Shown here one piece after another: positions 8,798 through 20,100 of a stretch of DNA of 64,000 nt. The translations under genes and the position numbers were made by a program. The notes under the pieces are model-generated. The model was not told the DNA's origin. It saw only the letters and a list, made by a program, of their open reading frames with translations, and did no database searches. Origin of the DNA: Limnohabitans kasalickyi (GTDB lineage: Bacteria; Pseudomonadota; Gammaproteobacteria; Burkholderiales; Burkholderiaceae_C). Each line of letters starts with the position of its first letter. Within the stretch, counting starts at the first letter, position 1. The stretch is taken from NCBI GenBank assembly GCA_965234325.1, contig OZ248407.1, forward strand, positions 372,001 through 436,000, in the 5' to 3' direction.

Positions 8798-11700
8798 TTA
8801 AGCGGCCAGTCTGTGGATCAACTCGTCGGTCAAAGCACTGGTGCTGTTGAGCGAGTACGACACATGCGCACTGGTGATGTCGTGCGCTTGCCAATCTGGG
8901 GCAGGCAGCACGTCGTCAAAGCGCAACACACTGTCGCCCTCCAAGCGCGTGACCACGATGGGCGCTGACGCTTGCGCAACGTCGACCTTGGGTAAGGGAA
9001 GGGCCTCACGCGCATCAAACACATCGTCTTGTTGAGCGTCAAATGCGGTGGTCACCGTTTGGAACCAAGCGTCGACCACTTCATGCGTTGTGCCGTTGGT
9101 GGTGGTGTAGCTAGAAACGCCTTGCAAGAGGTTGCCGTTTTGCTGCGTGATGGTGCTGTCGTGGCCCAAATTGATTTGGGTCACACCCACGTCTTTCAGG
9201 CTGCGCAATTCGCCGTCATCGGTGAGGCCGTTGCCGTTGCCGTCTTGCCAAACCTTGAGCGCGTCAAACGCTGTGTCTTGCGCATCCATTTTGCCGTCGC
9301 CGGTGCTGTCGTACTGCGCCAACGCGGCCCAACCGTCTGCGGCTTGTTGCCCATTGGCCAACAAGGTGTAGTTGCCAAACAGCTCTGCGCCGCTACTGAT
9401 CTTGCCATCGTGGTTCAAGTCCATGGCCAGCAAACCGTCGTGCGCGTCAACCCAGCCGGTGGCCTGTGCCACGCCCGTGGCTTGCAAGTCAAACATCGTG
9501 CCCTGCGCCATGTCCACCGTCTGCACGCCATCGCCGTTCAAGTCCAGCACCAAGGGACTGTCGTATCTGGTGAGACCGGCAGTGCCTGGGTTGACCTTGA
9601 TCATGTTGAACAAGTTGTAAGTGGTGCCGTTGTGCGTGATGGTGGAATAAAACGTATCGCCAGGGCTCGCGGCCAAATTACCCAACGACTTGCTGTTGGT
9701 GGCGCCACTGATGGTGAATGAGTCGATCTGTGAGCCATTTTTATACGTCGTGATCGTATCGCCCTGCCATGCTGGATTCCAATAGTCGACGATGACGGCG
9801 TTGGTGGTGACGCTGCCATTGGCACTCGAGCTCGACGAGGTCGTGCCATAAAAACCCGCGGTGAGAGACGTCGAGAAACGGGTGTCGACGCTGAAAGTGG
9901 CCTGCCCCGAGGCACCGTTGTTACCCGCCACGTCGTTGTAGCCATTCAAGGCCACCACGATTTGGTTACCCGTCGTGTTGGCTTCTGTCGTGGGGGTGTA
10001 GACGGCTGTCCATTTGCTGTCGCTCACCTTGGTCAAGGCAGACAAGCCGCCCGCGCCTGCACCGCCTACGCTGTTTTGAATGGCCACATCGTTGATGTCA
10101 AAGTTCGCCACGTTTTCAGAGAACTGGAAGGTGACGGTGGACTTTTCACCCAATGCCAATGCAACGTCAGACATGGTGACGGCCACGGTGGGTGCCGCCA
10201 TGTCAACGGTCAAGGCATTGGCAAATTTGGCCACGGTTTGACCCCCCGCGCCGTTTTCACGCACTTGCACGGCGTTGGCCGCGTAGGTGCCTGCACCGAC
10301 CACAAAGCTGGTGCCAGAACCGGCGGTCCATGTTGTGCCGCTGTTGGTCGAGTACGACCACGTATCGGTGGACACCGACAAGCTCACATTCATCGTGCCA
10401 TTTTTGGTGATGAAGTCAGACGCACTGGTGCCCGTGTCAGTGCCCAAGGCGAAGCTCAGGGGGCTGGCCACCGTGACGCCGGACTGAACCAATATTTGTG
10501 AGTTCTTCGCCGTGTTTTGCCAGACGGTGTAATTGCTGGTGCCGTTGTTCACGATGCCTGCGTTTGTCCAACCCGTCTCACTGGTGAAGTTCACCACATC
10601 GCTGGCGGAGCCATCCACCACCAATTGATGAAACTTCGTGGTCGCGCTCAAGGCCGTGCCTGTCACGTTGGTCCACACACGTCCATCTGCATTGGTGGCG
10701 GTGGTGCCGCCCAAGTGGATGTTGTTGAAGCCCGCCATGTCGTTGACGTCTTTGGCCGTGAGGGTCAGCATGTTGGTTGCCGCGTCAGTACCCATGTCGA
10801 TGCACTCGATGCTTTCGATGCGGCTGTTTTCCTCCAAGCCCAAGGCACCGACGTTGCTGATGGCGGTCAAGTTCAGTGCTGCCCCCCCGCTGAGTTGGAG
10901 CGTGTCAAAACCGCCGCCACCATCCACACTGGCTTTGACGGTTTGTCCGGTTGCCACGTTGCCCAAATTCGTCACGTCACTGCCCGTCAACACGATGGTG
11001 TCGTTGCCTTCGCCTGCGAAGAAACGGTCTACACCGCCACCGCCTGTGAGGGTGTCATTGCCTGTCGAACCGAACAGCGCTTCTGAGCCACTGGTGCCGT
11101 TGACCGTGCCGCTGCCTTGCACGGCATTGGTCACAAATTGGGTGCCGCCTAACACAATGCCAAACGATCCGTCCTGAGTGGGCAAGCCCCCTACGATCAA
11201 GTCTGCCAAACCATCGCCGTTGAAATCACCTGCATTGGAAACTCTGTAGCCTATGGACGCTCCAACGGGGCTTGAAATCTTGAAGCCTTGCGAAGAGGCG
11301 ATGCTGTCTTCATTGAGGATATGTACGTTGCTTGTGCCACTATCATTTGTAAAGCCGAGCTGCACATTGGTCCCTGTTGCATTGCCATACACCACCATGG
11401 CGTAATTGGCCCCACTGTTTTGCTTGCCAATGATCACGTCTGCAAACCCGTCACCGTTGACATCGCCCGCCGACGATATCCAGTCGTATTGGCTATTTCC
11501 TGTTGGTAAAGAAATAGTGAAACCCTGCGACGGACTGAGCGAAGAAAGCGCCACGCTGGTGGTGCTGGTTTGTCCATACACCACATAAACTTGATTGGTA
11601 GACAAAATTGCCAAATCGGCGATGCCGTCTCCGTTCACATCGCCCATCGACGTCACTTGTCTCATCGGTGAATTCGAAATGGTTCCTGTGATGCTGTACG

Positions 11701-13945
11701 CCACGTTCGTGGTGTTGGCGGTGCCATTGGCATTGCTGTAGTAGACCGCCGCGCCGTAGGAGTTATCGAGACTGTTGTAGGTGGTCGACACAACATCGGC
11801 AATGCCGTCCTTGTTCATGTCCCCCACAGCTGTGACCAAACCAGCCATGCGGTAACCCCGACTGGGGTCAATGGCGTAAGTGTTCAGATCGTTGGCAAAG
11901 AGATCGCTTTGGTTAGTCTTGTTGCCATAAACAACGTAGGAATAAGTCTGACTGATTGGCACGCCAAAATCAGCAACACCATCACCGTTGACATCTCCCA
12001 GACCCGTCACGACTGAACCAAAGGCTGCTGTGGAATCAAAACCCGAAGCTAAAGCTATTTTGAAGCCTTGGCTGTTGTTGATGTTGGCCGAAGCGTCAAT
12101 CGAAACACCCGTATTTGAGATGCCACCGTAAACCACATAGGCACGAGCGGAGGTGCCACCACCGCCCATCATCACGTCATCAAATCCGTCGCCGTTGATG
12201 TCACCAATGCCCGAGACAGTCGCACCAAATCTGGAATCAGCACTAACGGCCGATGAAATTTTGAAGCCCACACTGGCAGCGATGCTCGCGTTAACGCCAG
12301 TCGCGGTGTTCATTGGCAAAGCAGGCAAAGTGCCAGCGGCGTTGCCATAAATCACATAGGCACCGCCGGCCAAATATGAGCCCGTGTAGGGTTCGTTTTG
12401 CAGGGTGGGAGCGCCCACAATCACATCGTCAAACCCGTCACCGTTCACGTCACCTGCGCTGGAGACGACATAACCAGTACCCGATGTCGCTGTTGGGATG
12501 ATGCTGCCATCGGCATTGACCGTGGTGAAGTTCAATGTGGTTGCATCCGCAATGCCTGCATAGGCATTGCCCGCCAAGTCTTTGATGGCAGTGGGCGCGA
12601 TCTTGATGAAGTAGCCGGTACCAGCCAACAGATCAGCGGTTGGGTTGATGGTCAGCGTGATGCCGTTCCAACCGGTGACCAAGCTGCTGCTGGCCGCATC
12701 AAAACTTTCCACCAAAGTGCCATCGGATTTGTATAAGCTGATGAGGCCCGTGCCTTTTTTGACCACTTCGCTGAAGGTTAGGGTGAGGTTTTGGTCCACG
12801 TTGGCATAGGCCACGTAACCGTTGTCGCTCGGATTGCTGCCGACCAAGATGGGCGCGATGTTGTCAGGTGAAGTGACCACGATGTCAAAGATATCGCTCG
12901 CACTGAGGTTCCCGCTATCGGTGGCCGTCATTTTGACGTGTACGGTGCCGGTGCTCACTGGCGGCGTGCCTGTGAACGTGCGTGTGGCCGCATTGAAGCT
13001 GAGCCAAGTTGGTTGCGTCGGCAATGGTGTGCCGTTGGCATCAACCACAGCAAAGGTGTAGGAGAGCGAGGCGTTGTCCACGTCGGTGAAAGCGTTGGCA
13101 GGCACGGTGTAGCTCAGCGCTGTGCCAACGGTGCCGGTGGTGTCTGCGATCAGGTTGGCGACGATGGGGGCGTCGTTCACGGGCGTCATGTTGAGGGTGA
13201 GCGTGCTGGTGGTGCTGTTGCCAGCGGCGTCGGTCACTTTGTAGGTGAACGTGTCCACCGCCGTTGCTTGGATGGCATTCAAGTTGGCCGTGCGTGTGTA
13301 GCTGTAAGTACCGTTGGTGTTGAGCGTCAAGGTGCCGTAGAGGCCCGTGGCGCTACCCACAAGGGCGTAGCTCTCGCTGCCGTCTTTGGCGGTGTCGTTG
13401 GTGCTGAGGTTGCCGGTCAAGGTGGTGACGTCTTCGGTGCCGGTGTTGCTGTCGGCCACAGCAATGGCAGCGATGGTGTCGATGGCGAAGATGCCCTTGG
13501 CGAAGCTGACACCGCTGGCCATACCGGCAAAGGGGCCGCTGAGGTAAGAGATTTGCGATTGGATGAAATGCTTGCCTTGCGACAACGACAGCAACACCTC
13601 TGGCGGGATGATGACTTTGGCGATGCCTTTGGTGGCCGGATTGCCTGCAATGCCGTTGATGTCGCTAGCCGTCAAGACGTGATCGATGGCCACGCTGTCG
13701 TCAATCACCACCCTCAAGACGTCGCCAACGCGGGCACCGCCGCCGGCCACAGAGATGGTGATCTCGGTACCGTCTACGATTTCTTGGGCGTTGATGGCGC
13801 CGCCACTGGTTTTGGCATTGCTTTCCATACACACAGCAACGCCAGGGGAAAAAATCAACCGCTGGTTATCCAACTGAAACAGCGCGTTCATGGACAAGCC
13901 ACCAAGAAGTTTTAAGTTTGTGGGGCTAGAAGGTGTGGTGCTCAT
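8798..13945 (-). CDS. Modular FG-GAP/RTX surface or secreted protein, 1,715 aa
   Basis: Start ATG 13945 (MSTTPSSPTNLK) is chosen over an in-frame ATG at 13993. It matches the start of the 4,918-aa paralogue, and the 44-bp element lies right upstream at 13996. Approximate layout: a novel-looking N-terminal domain (1-165, one conserved Cys in GVAVCMES), VCBS/cadherin-like and Ig-like domains (175-365), an SbsA-type Ig-like domain (365-490), seven FG-GAP repeats of the GDVNGDGxxD type (498-915), a short RTX run (GNDTLTGGGG, about 965), an Ig-like stretch, an EF-hand-like region (DLNGDG, DLNHDG, DSTGDG, about 1470-1590), and a tail (1670-1715) with the look of a type I secretion signal. Calcium binding and export by type I secretion are inferred from the families. 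A role in adhesion is likely but not shown. Confidence 0.88.
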   Translation of the reverse strand: MSTTPSSPTNLKLLGGLSMNALFQLDNQRLIFSPGVAVCMESNAKTSGGAINAQEIVDGTEITISVAGGGARVGDVLRVVIDDSVAIDHVLTASDINGIAGNPATKGIAKVIIPPEVLLSLSQGKHFIQSQISYLSGPFAGMASGVSFAKGIFAIDTIAAIAVADSNTGTEDVTTLTGNLSTNDTAKDGSESYALVGSATGLYGTLTLNTNGTYSYTRTANLNAIQATAVDTFTYKVTDAAGNSTTSTLTLNMTPVNDAPIVANLIADTTGTVGTALSYTVPANAFTDVDNASLSYTFAVVDANGTPLPTQPTWLSFNAATRTFTGTPPVSTGTVHVKMTATDSGNLSASDIFDIVVTSPDNIAPILVGSNPSDNGYVAYANVDQNLTLTFSEVVKKGTGLISLYKSDGTLVESFDAASSSLVTGWNGITLTINPTADLLAGTGYFIKIAPTAIKDLAGNAYAGIADATTLNFTTVNADGSIIPTATSGTGYVVSSAGDVNGDGFDDVIVGAPTLQNEPYTGSYLAGGAYVIYGNAAGTLPALPMNTATGVNASIAASVGFKISSAVSADSRFGATVSGIGDINGDGFDDVMMGGGGTSARAYVVYGGISNTGVSIDASANINNSQGFKIALASGFDSTAAFGSVVTGLGDVNGDGVADFGVPISQTYSYVVYGNKTNQSDLFANDLNTYAIDPSRGYRMAGLVTAVGDMNKDGIADVVSTTYNSLDNSYGAAVYYSNANGTANTTNVAYSITGTISNSPMRQVTSMGDVNGDGIADLAILSTNQVYVVYGQTSTTSVALSSLSPSQGFTISLPTGNSQYDWISSAGDVNGDGFADVIIGKQNSGANYAMVVYGNATGTNVQLGFTNDSGTSNVHILNEDSIASSQGFKISSPVGASIGYRVSNAGDFNGDGLADLIVGGLPTQDGSFGIVLGGTQFVTNAVQGSGTVNGTSGSEALFGSTGNDTLTGGGGVDRFFAGEGNDTIVLTGSDVTNLGNVATGQTVKASVDGGGGFDTLQLSGGAALNLTAISNVGALGLEENSRIESIECIDMGTDAATNMLTLTAKDVNDMAGFNNIHLGGTTATNADGRVWTNVTGTALSATTKFHQLVVDGSASDVVNFTSETGWTNAGIVNNGTSNYTVWQNTAKNSQILVQSGVTVASPLSFALGTDTGTSASDFITKNGTMNVSLSVSTDTWSYSTNSGTTWTAGSGTSFVVGAGTYAANAVQVRENGAGGQTVAKFANALTVDMAAPTVAVTMSDVALALGEKSTVTFQFSENVANFDINDVAIQNSVGGAGAGGLSALTKVSDSKWTAVYTPTTEANTTGNQIVVALNGYNDVAGNNGASGQATFSVDTRFSTSLTAGFYGTTSSSSSANGSVTTNAVIVDYWNPAWQGDTITTYKNGSQIDSFTISGATNSKSLGNLAASPGDTFYSTITHNGTTYNLFNMIKVNPGTAGLTRYDSPLVLDLNGDGVQTVDMAQGTMFDLQATGVAQATGWVDAHDGLLAMDLNHDGKISSGAELFGNYTLLANGQQAADGWAALAQYDSTGDGKMDAQDTAFDALKVWQDGNGNGLTDDGELRSLKDVGVTQINLGHDSTITQQNGNLLQGVSSYTTTNGTTHEVVDAWFQTVTTAFDAQQDDVFDAREALPLPKVDVAQASAPIVVTRLEGDSVLRFDDVLPAPDWQAHDITSAHVSYSLNSTSALTDELIHRLAA
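8808..8928 (-). repeat. Near-identical 3' coding segment, copy 1
   Basis: These 121 bp match 14115-14235 with six mismatches (95%). They encode the C-terminal tail (RFDDVLPAPDWQAHDITSAH...) of both large FG-GAP proteins. Sequence just upstream in each gene is unrelated by comparison. Confidence 0.85.
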
Positions 13946-13995
13946 GATGTGACGGCCTGTAATGGGTGACAGTGATAGGGAGGCGAACGACATGC

Positions 13996-14039
13996 ATTCT
14001 TATAAAAAGAGGCAATTCGTTGTATTAAATGTTGTAAAA
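13996..14039 (-). promoter_or_regulatory. Shared 44-bp upstream element, copy B
   Basis: The element reads TTTTACAA-N3-TTAATA-N21-AAGAAT on the minus strand, one base different from the shared pattern. It ends 50 bp before ATG 13945. It shares a block of about 20 identical bases (with GAGGCAATTCG) with copy C. Confidence 0.65.
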
Positions 14040-14040
14040 G

Positions 14041-14075
14041 AAAAAAGCCCACGTCCCTGTGTCAAGGACGTGGGC
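14041..14075 (-). terminator. Rho-independent terminator after the 4,918-aa protein gene
   Basis: A perfect 10-bp stem (14047-14056 with 14066-14075, GCCCACGTCC) with a 9-base loop is followed on the minus strand by TTTTTT (14041-14046). It lies 29 bp past the stop codon at 14105. Confidence 0.85.
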
Positions 14076-14104
14076 GCTTTGAATAGACACACCCTGGGTC
14101 TAAC

Positions 14105-17100
14105 TTAAACGGCGAGTCTGTGCATCAACTCGTCGGTCAAAGCGCTGGTGCTGTTGAGCGAGTACGACACATGCGCGCTGGTGATGTCGTGCGCTTGCCA
14201 ATCGGGGGCAGGCAACACATCGTCAAAGCGCAACAGGTTGGCCGCCGCAGCCGTGTGGAACTCAAACGCGGCATCCGCCACCAACACGTTTTGACCGTCG
14301 GTGGTCGTGGCCGTGGTGCGCCCTGCTTCGTGCACGCCATCGGCAGGGTTACGGGCCACGCCGTCGCTGGTGAGGTGGACAGAGGCAATGCCCGCCTCAG
14401 CCAAGGTGTGCACCTCGCCCACGTCGCTCACGCCGTTTTGGTTGGCGTCTTGCCAGACCGAGAACTGCGAGAACTTGGCATCGCGGGCGTCGAATTCGCC
14501 ATCGTGGTTGGTGTCAAACGCGGCAGCCAAGCCTTGCAGGTCGGTCTTGCCACCGTATTGCGTGAAGGCGTATTGGCTGTTGTCGTGCACGACGCCGTCT
14601 TGGTATTTGTCCCACACCAACACGCCGTCTTGTGCACCGGCCCAAGCGGTGTGGTCGAGTTGGCCATCGCCGTTCACGTCCATCGTCACTTGGCCGTAGC
14701 TGAGCTGGCCATCGCGGTTCAAGTCGAGCACCACGGGGGCGACCGAGTCGTTGTTGGTCACCACAACGCCTGACTTGACCAGCACCTGGCTGTTGGTGCC
14801 CGCGTTTTGATAGACGGTGTAGTTGTCGGTGCCGTTGTTGGCCGTGCCAGCGTTGGTCCAGAACCCTGCATCTGGCGACAACACCAGCGTGTCGGAGGCT
14901 GTGCCGTTCACCACCAGCTGGTGGAACTTGGTGGTCGTGCCCAGCGCCGAGCCCGTCCACATATTGCCATCCGCACTCACCGAGCCGGTGCGGATTAGGT
15001 TGAAACCGGCCATGTCTTTCACATCGCGCGCCGTCAGCGTCAGCGTGTTGGCGACGGTGTCGGCGCCGAGGTCAATGCGCTCGATGCTTTCGATGCGGCT
15101 GTTCTCTTCCAGGCCCATCGCACCTGCGTTGCTGACGGTGGTCAGGTTCAGGTTCACGCCGGCTGCCGACACCTGCAGAGTGTCAAAGCCGCCGCCGCCG
15201 TGGATGGTGCCGCGTGTAGCGCCTGTGGGGGCAGAGAGGTTGGTCACATCTGTGCCCGCGAGCACAATGGTGTCGTTGCCCATGCCTGCAAAGAAACGGT
15301 CCACACCGCCGCCACCGGTCAAGGTGTCGGCAGCGGCCGAGCCGATGATGGCCTCGGCTGCGCTGGTGCCTGTGACTGTGCCGGTGCCAGACACCGCGTT
15401 GCTCACCCACTGCGTGCCGCCGAGGATGACGCTGTACGTCGCACCCGCGCCGTTGCCCCCCACAATGAGATCGGCCAAACCATCGCCGTTGATGTCGCCG
15501 GCATTGGACACGGTGGTTGCAAACTGACCGAGTGAGGATCCTGTCACTTTGAAACCTTGACTTGCTGCAATCGAGCCACTGGTCACACTCACCGATGTTC
15601 CGCTTGTATTGCCATACACCACATAGGCAAAACCTGGATCACCCGAGCGGCCCTGAACAATCACATCGGCCAAACCATCGCCGTTGACATCGCCCGCACT
15701 GGAGGCACGGCTACCAAACCAACTCCCCGTAGGACCTGAAATGACAAAACCATGGCTGGGTGCGATCGAACCAGGGGTGATGCTGACATTGGTTCCACTG
15801 GAATTGCCATAAACAACATATACAGAACTTGTCGTAACAGAGTTGCTTGTCGTAACCAACAGATCAGCCAATCCATCACCGTTCACGTCCCCTGCACTCG
15901 ACACGTCATGACCCAAGTTTTCGTTGGATCCAGAAGCATAGGAAATGGTGAAACCTGCACTGGGAGCGGGATTATTGGTGTTCAAGTTCAGCGATTGATT
16001 CATTGCTGAATTGCCGTAAATGACAAAAGCTCTGGCGCTTGGGTAATTACCCACAATGATGTCTGCATAGCCATCACCGTTCACATCACCGGCACCGGAT
16101 AAAGAATAGATGTAACCAAGGACGCTGTGTGACTGCGACGTGATGTTGAAACCCGTCACCGACGGGGTCACGCCACTGGCTGCGCCAAAGATGACTTTGA
16201 TGTTGCCGTTGGCGCCTCCAGTGATGAAATCGGCAAAACCATCGCCGTTCACATCGCCTGCACCCGATACGACCTGACCACCCGTTGCAATTTGGTAGCC
16301 CAAACTCGATGCGATGCTGGGCGTTGCGCTGCTGAGGTTCACACCGGTGTACGCGGCATTGCTGCTGCCGTAAACCACAAAGGTGTTGCCGCTCGATGTC
16401 ACCAGCAAATCGTCCAAGCCATCGCCGTTGAAATCACCGCCGCCCGAAGCAGACATGGCTGCGTACGTGCTGATTTTGAAACCCTTGCTGGCGGCAACCG
16501 TGCCGGCACTCAGGTCAGCCGGTGTACCTGTGGCATTGCCGTAAATGACATAAGCAGTGTTTGTGCTACCCACGTTGACCAGGTCATCGTCAAAGCCATC
16601 CCCATTAACGTCACCAGCGCTGGTGACGCCCACAGTGCCCGAGTTGGCTTGAACGGCGATACCGCTCGCAGCCACACTGCCATCGGCTGCTGCCGTTGAG
16701 AAACGGTACGTCGTCGCATCGGCCATGCCCGCAAACGTGCTGCCCACCGCGTTTTGCACCGCGTTGTCGGTCACTTTCAGGTGGTAGCTGGTGCTGGTCG
16801 TCAAATCTGCGGTCGGGTTGATGGTCAGCGTGCTGGTGCCCCAGCCTGTCACCAGCGAGCTGCTGGCCACATCAAAGCCTTCTACCAAAGCGCCCGTTGC
16901 GCTGTTGAACAGCTGAATGGTGCCCGTGCCTTGCAGCACGGCTTGGTCAAAGGTCAGCGAGAGGTTGTTGCCCAGCGCTATCAGATAGCCGTTGGCCACT
17001 GGGTTACTCGATGCCAACATGACAGGTGCATTCACCACGCTCACGCCCGCTTGCACCAAGACCTGCGTGTCGGTGGCATCGTTTTGGTACACCGTGTAAT

Positions 17101-20100
17101 TGCTGGTGCCGTTGTTCACGGTGCCCGCGTTGGTCCACACACCCAAATGCGTGTTGAGCACCAAGCTGTCGGTGTTGCCACCGTCCACCTGCAATTGGTG
17201 GAAGGCCGTGCTCGCGCTCAGGGCGGTGCCGCCATTCACGTTGGTCCAAGTCTTGCCGTCTGCACTGGCGCTGCCGGTGCGGAACAGGTTGAAGCCCGCC
17301 ATGTCTTTCACGTCTTTGGCGGCCAGCACCAGCGCGTTGGCGGTGGTGTCGGTGGCCAGGTCGATGCGCTCGATGCTTTCGATGCGGCTGTTTTCTTCCA
17401 AGCCCATACCGCCACTGTTGCTGATGCTGCTCAGGTTCAAGCCCGCACCGCCACTCAGGCGGATCGTGTCAAAGCCACCACCGCCACTCACCGTGGCCTT
17501 GGCCGTTTGGCCCGTCGTGTTGTTGGCGAGGTTGGTCACGTCGCTGGCCGTCAATACAATGGTGTCGTTGCCCTGGCCAGCAAAGAAACGGTCCACACCG
17601 CCGCCACCGGTCAAGGTGTCAGCGGCGGCCGAGCCGATGATGGCTTCGGCCCCCGTACCGCCCGTGACTGTGCCAGTGCCGGTCACGGCAGACGTCACCC
17701 ACTGCGTGCCGCCGAGGACGAGGCTGTAACCATTGCCCAATGACCCCATGATGAGGTCACTCAAGCCGTCGCCGTTGATATCGCCTGCACCGGACAGCGA
17801 ATAGGCAAAGTAACCGGTGCTGGCACCTGTGATCTTGAAACCGTTGCTCGCGTTAATGCTGCCATTGCTGGAGATGTTCACCGTGCTGCCGCTGGCATTG
17901 CCGTACACCACATACGCATAACCCACGTTCTGGTAGGGCCCCACCAACACGTCGGCCAGGCCATCCCCGTTCACATCCCCCACAGCTGACGTCGTGAAAC
18001 CCAGGCTGTCTGACGTGCCTGCAATGCGGAAACCACTGCTGGCGGCAATGCCGCCTGTGCTGTTGATGTTCACCGTGGCCCCCATGGTGTTGCCATACAC
18101 CACATAAACGCTGTTGTTGACTCTGTCACCCACCATCACGTCGGCCAAGCCATCACCGTTGACATCGCCTGCGCCAGAGACACTGAGCCCAAAAGAATTA
18201 GCCCCTTGCGCCGTCACGATCCTGAAGCCACTGCCTGCAGCGATTGAGCCAGACATGACGTCAACAGCCGTGCCTGTTGAGTTGCCATAAATCACATACG
18301 CACTGCCGATGATGTTGGCACCCACGATCACGTCAGCCAAGCCGTCACCGTTCACATCACCTGCACCAGACACAATGCTGCCAAATCCGCTATCGACTCG
18401 ACTGGTCACTTTGAAGCCGTCGCTCGCAGCAATGGTGGCCGAAGACAGGTTGACAGCCGCACTGCCTGCGCGGCCATACACCACATACATCACGGGCACG
18501 CCGCCTGAGCCCGGGCCGCCCACGACCAAATCGGCCAAGCCGTCGCCGTTGACGTCACCCGCCCCCGATACCGAGTAACCCACATACGAACCGGGAGCGC
18601 CAGAAATTGTGAAACCCAAGCTGGATGGGATCTCATTACTGGGGTAGATCGACACATTGGTTCCAATCGAGTTGCCATACACCACGTAGGCCGTGGGTAC
18701 GAAGGTGGAGCTCCTCATGCCCACCAACACGTCGTCATAGCCATCACCGTTGACGTCGCCCACACCCGACACCGAGTAGCCCGTTGAATAGCCTCCCGAA
18801 ATTTTGAAGCCTTTAGAAGCCGGGATGGTCCCGCCCGCCAAATCCATGCCCAAGCCGCTGGCATTGCCATACACCACAAAGGCACTGTGTGTTTCGTGGG
18901 CACCTACGAGGTAGTCGCCAAAGCCGTCGCCGTTCACGTCACCCGCGCCCGAAACCGTGAAGCCCAAATTACTGCCGCCTGCACCGACATAGCTTGTGCC
19001 AGCCGACACACTCCCATCGGCCGCTGCCGTGCTGAAGTTGAGGGTGGTGGCATCGTTGATGCCTGTAAAGGTCGCGCCCGCTGCGTTTTTCACAGCGGTG
19101 TTGGACACCTTGACGTAATAACCCGTGCTCGCGGTCAAGTTGGCGGTCGGGTTGATGGTCAGGGTGTTCGTGCCCCAACCGGTGACCAAGCCGCTGCTGA
19201 CCACGTCGTAGGCGGTTTCTAACAGTGTGTTGTCCGAAGTCTTGTAAATGCCGATGGTGCCCGTGCCCTTCTGCACCACTTGGTCAAACGTCATCGTGAT
19301 GTTGTTGGTCAAGGTCAGCATGTAGCCGTTGTCGCTCGGGGTGCTGGACACCAGCACGGGGGGCGTGGTCACGCCGACACCCGCTTGCACCAACACCTGG
19401 GAGTTGGTGGCGTTGTTTTGGTAGACGGTGTAAGTGGTGGTGCTGTTGGTAGCGGCCACAGTTTGGGTGGCAGTACCGACGTTGGTCCATGAACCGGTGT
19501 CGGCGGCAAAAGTCAAAGCGTCGTTGCTGCCACCGTCCACCACCAGCTGGTGGAACTTGGTGATGTCGCTCAACGCCGCACCGGTCACGTTCTTCCAAGT
19601 ATTGCCGTCGGCACTGACCGAGCCGGTGTGGATGATGTTGAAGCCCGCCATGTCTTTGACGTCCCTGGCCGCCAGCATCAGGGTGTTGGCGGTGGTGTCG
19701 TTGGCCAAGTCAATGCGTTCGATGCTTTCGATGCGGCTGTTTTCTTCCAAGCCCATGGCCCCTGCGTTGCTGATGGTGGTGAGGTTCAACGCTGCACCGC
19801 CGCTGAGGCGGAGGGTGTCAAAGCCGCCACCGCCATTCACGCTGGATTTGGCCGTCTGACCGGCAGCCACGTTGGCCAAATTGGTCACGTCGGCAGCTGT
19901 CAACACGATGGTGTCATCGCCCGTGCCGGCAAAAAAACGGTCCACACCGCCGCCGCCTGTCAGGGTGTCGTTGGCGGTCGAGCCGAGGATGGCCTCAGAC
20001 GCTGCAGTGCCTGTGACAGCGCCATTGCCGATGACCGGTGTGGTCAGCCACTGCGTGCCACCGAAGACGATTTTGTAGGTTTGAGAATTTCCAAAATCGG

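Noticed and set aside
12938..13915. Plus-strand open frame opposite the 1,715-aa protein
   Set aside because: It is a shadow of a VCBS/Ig-coding stretch, without family features.
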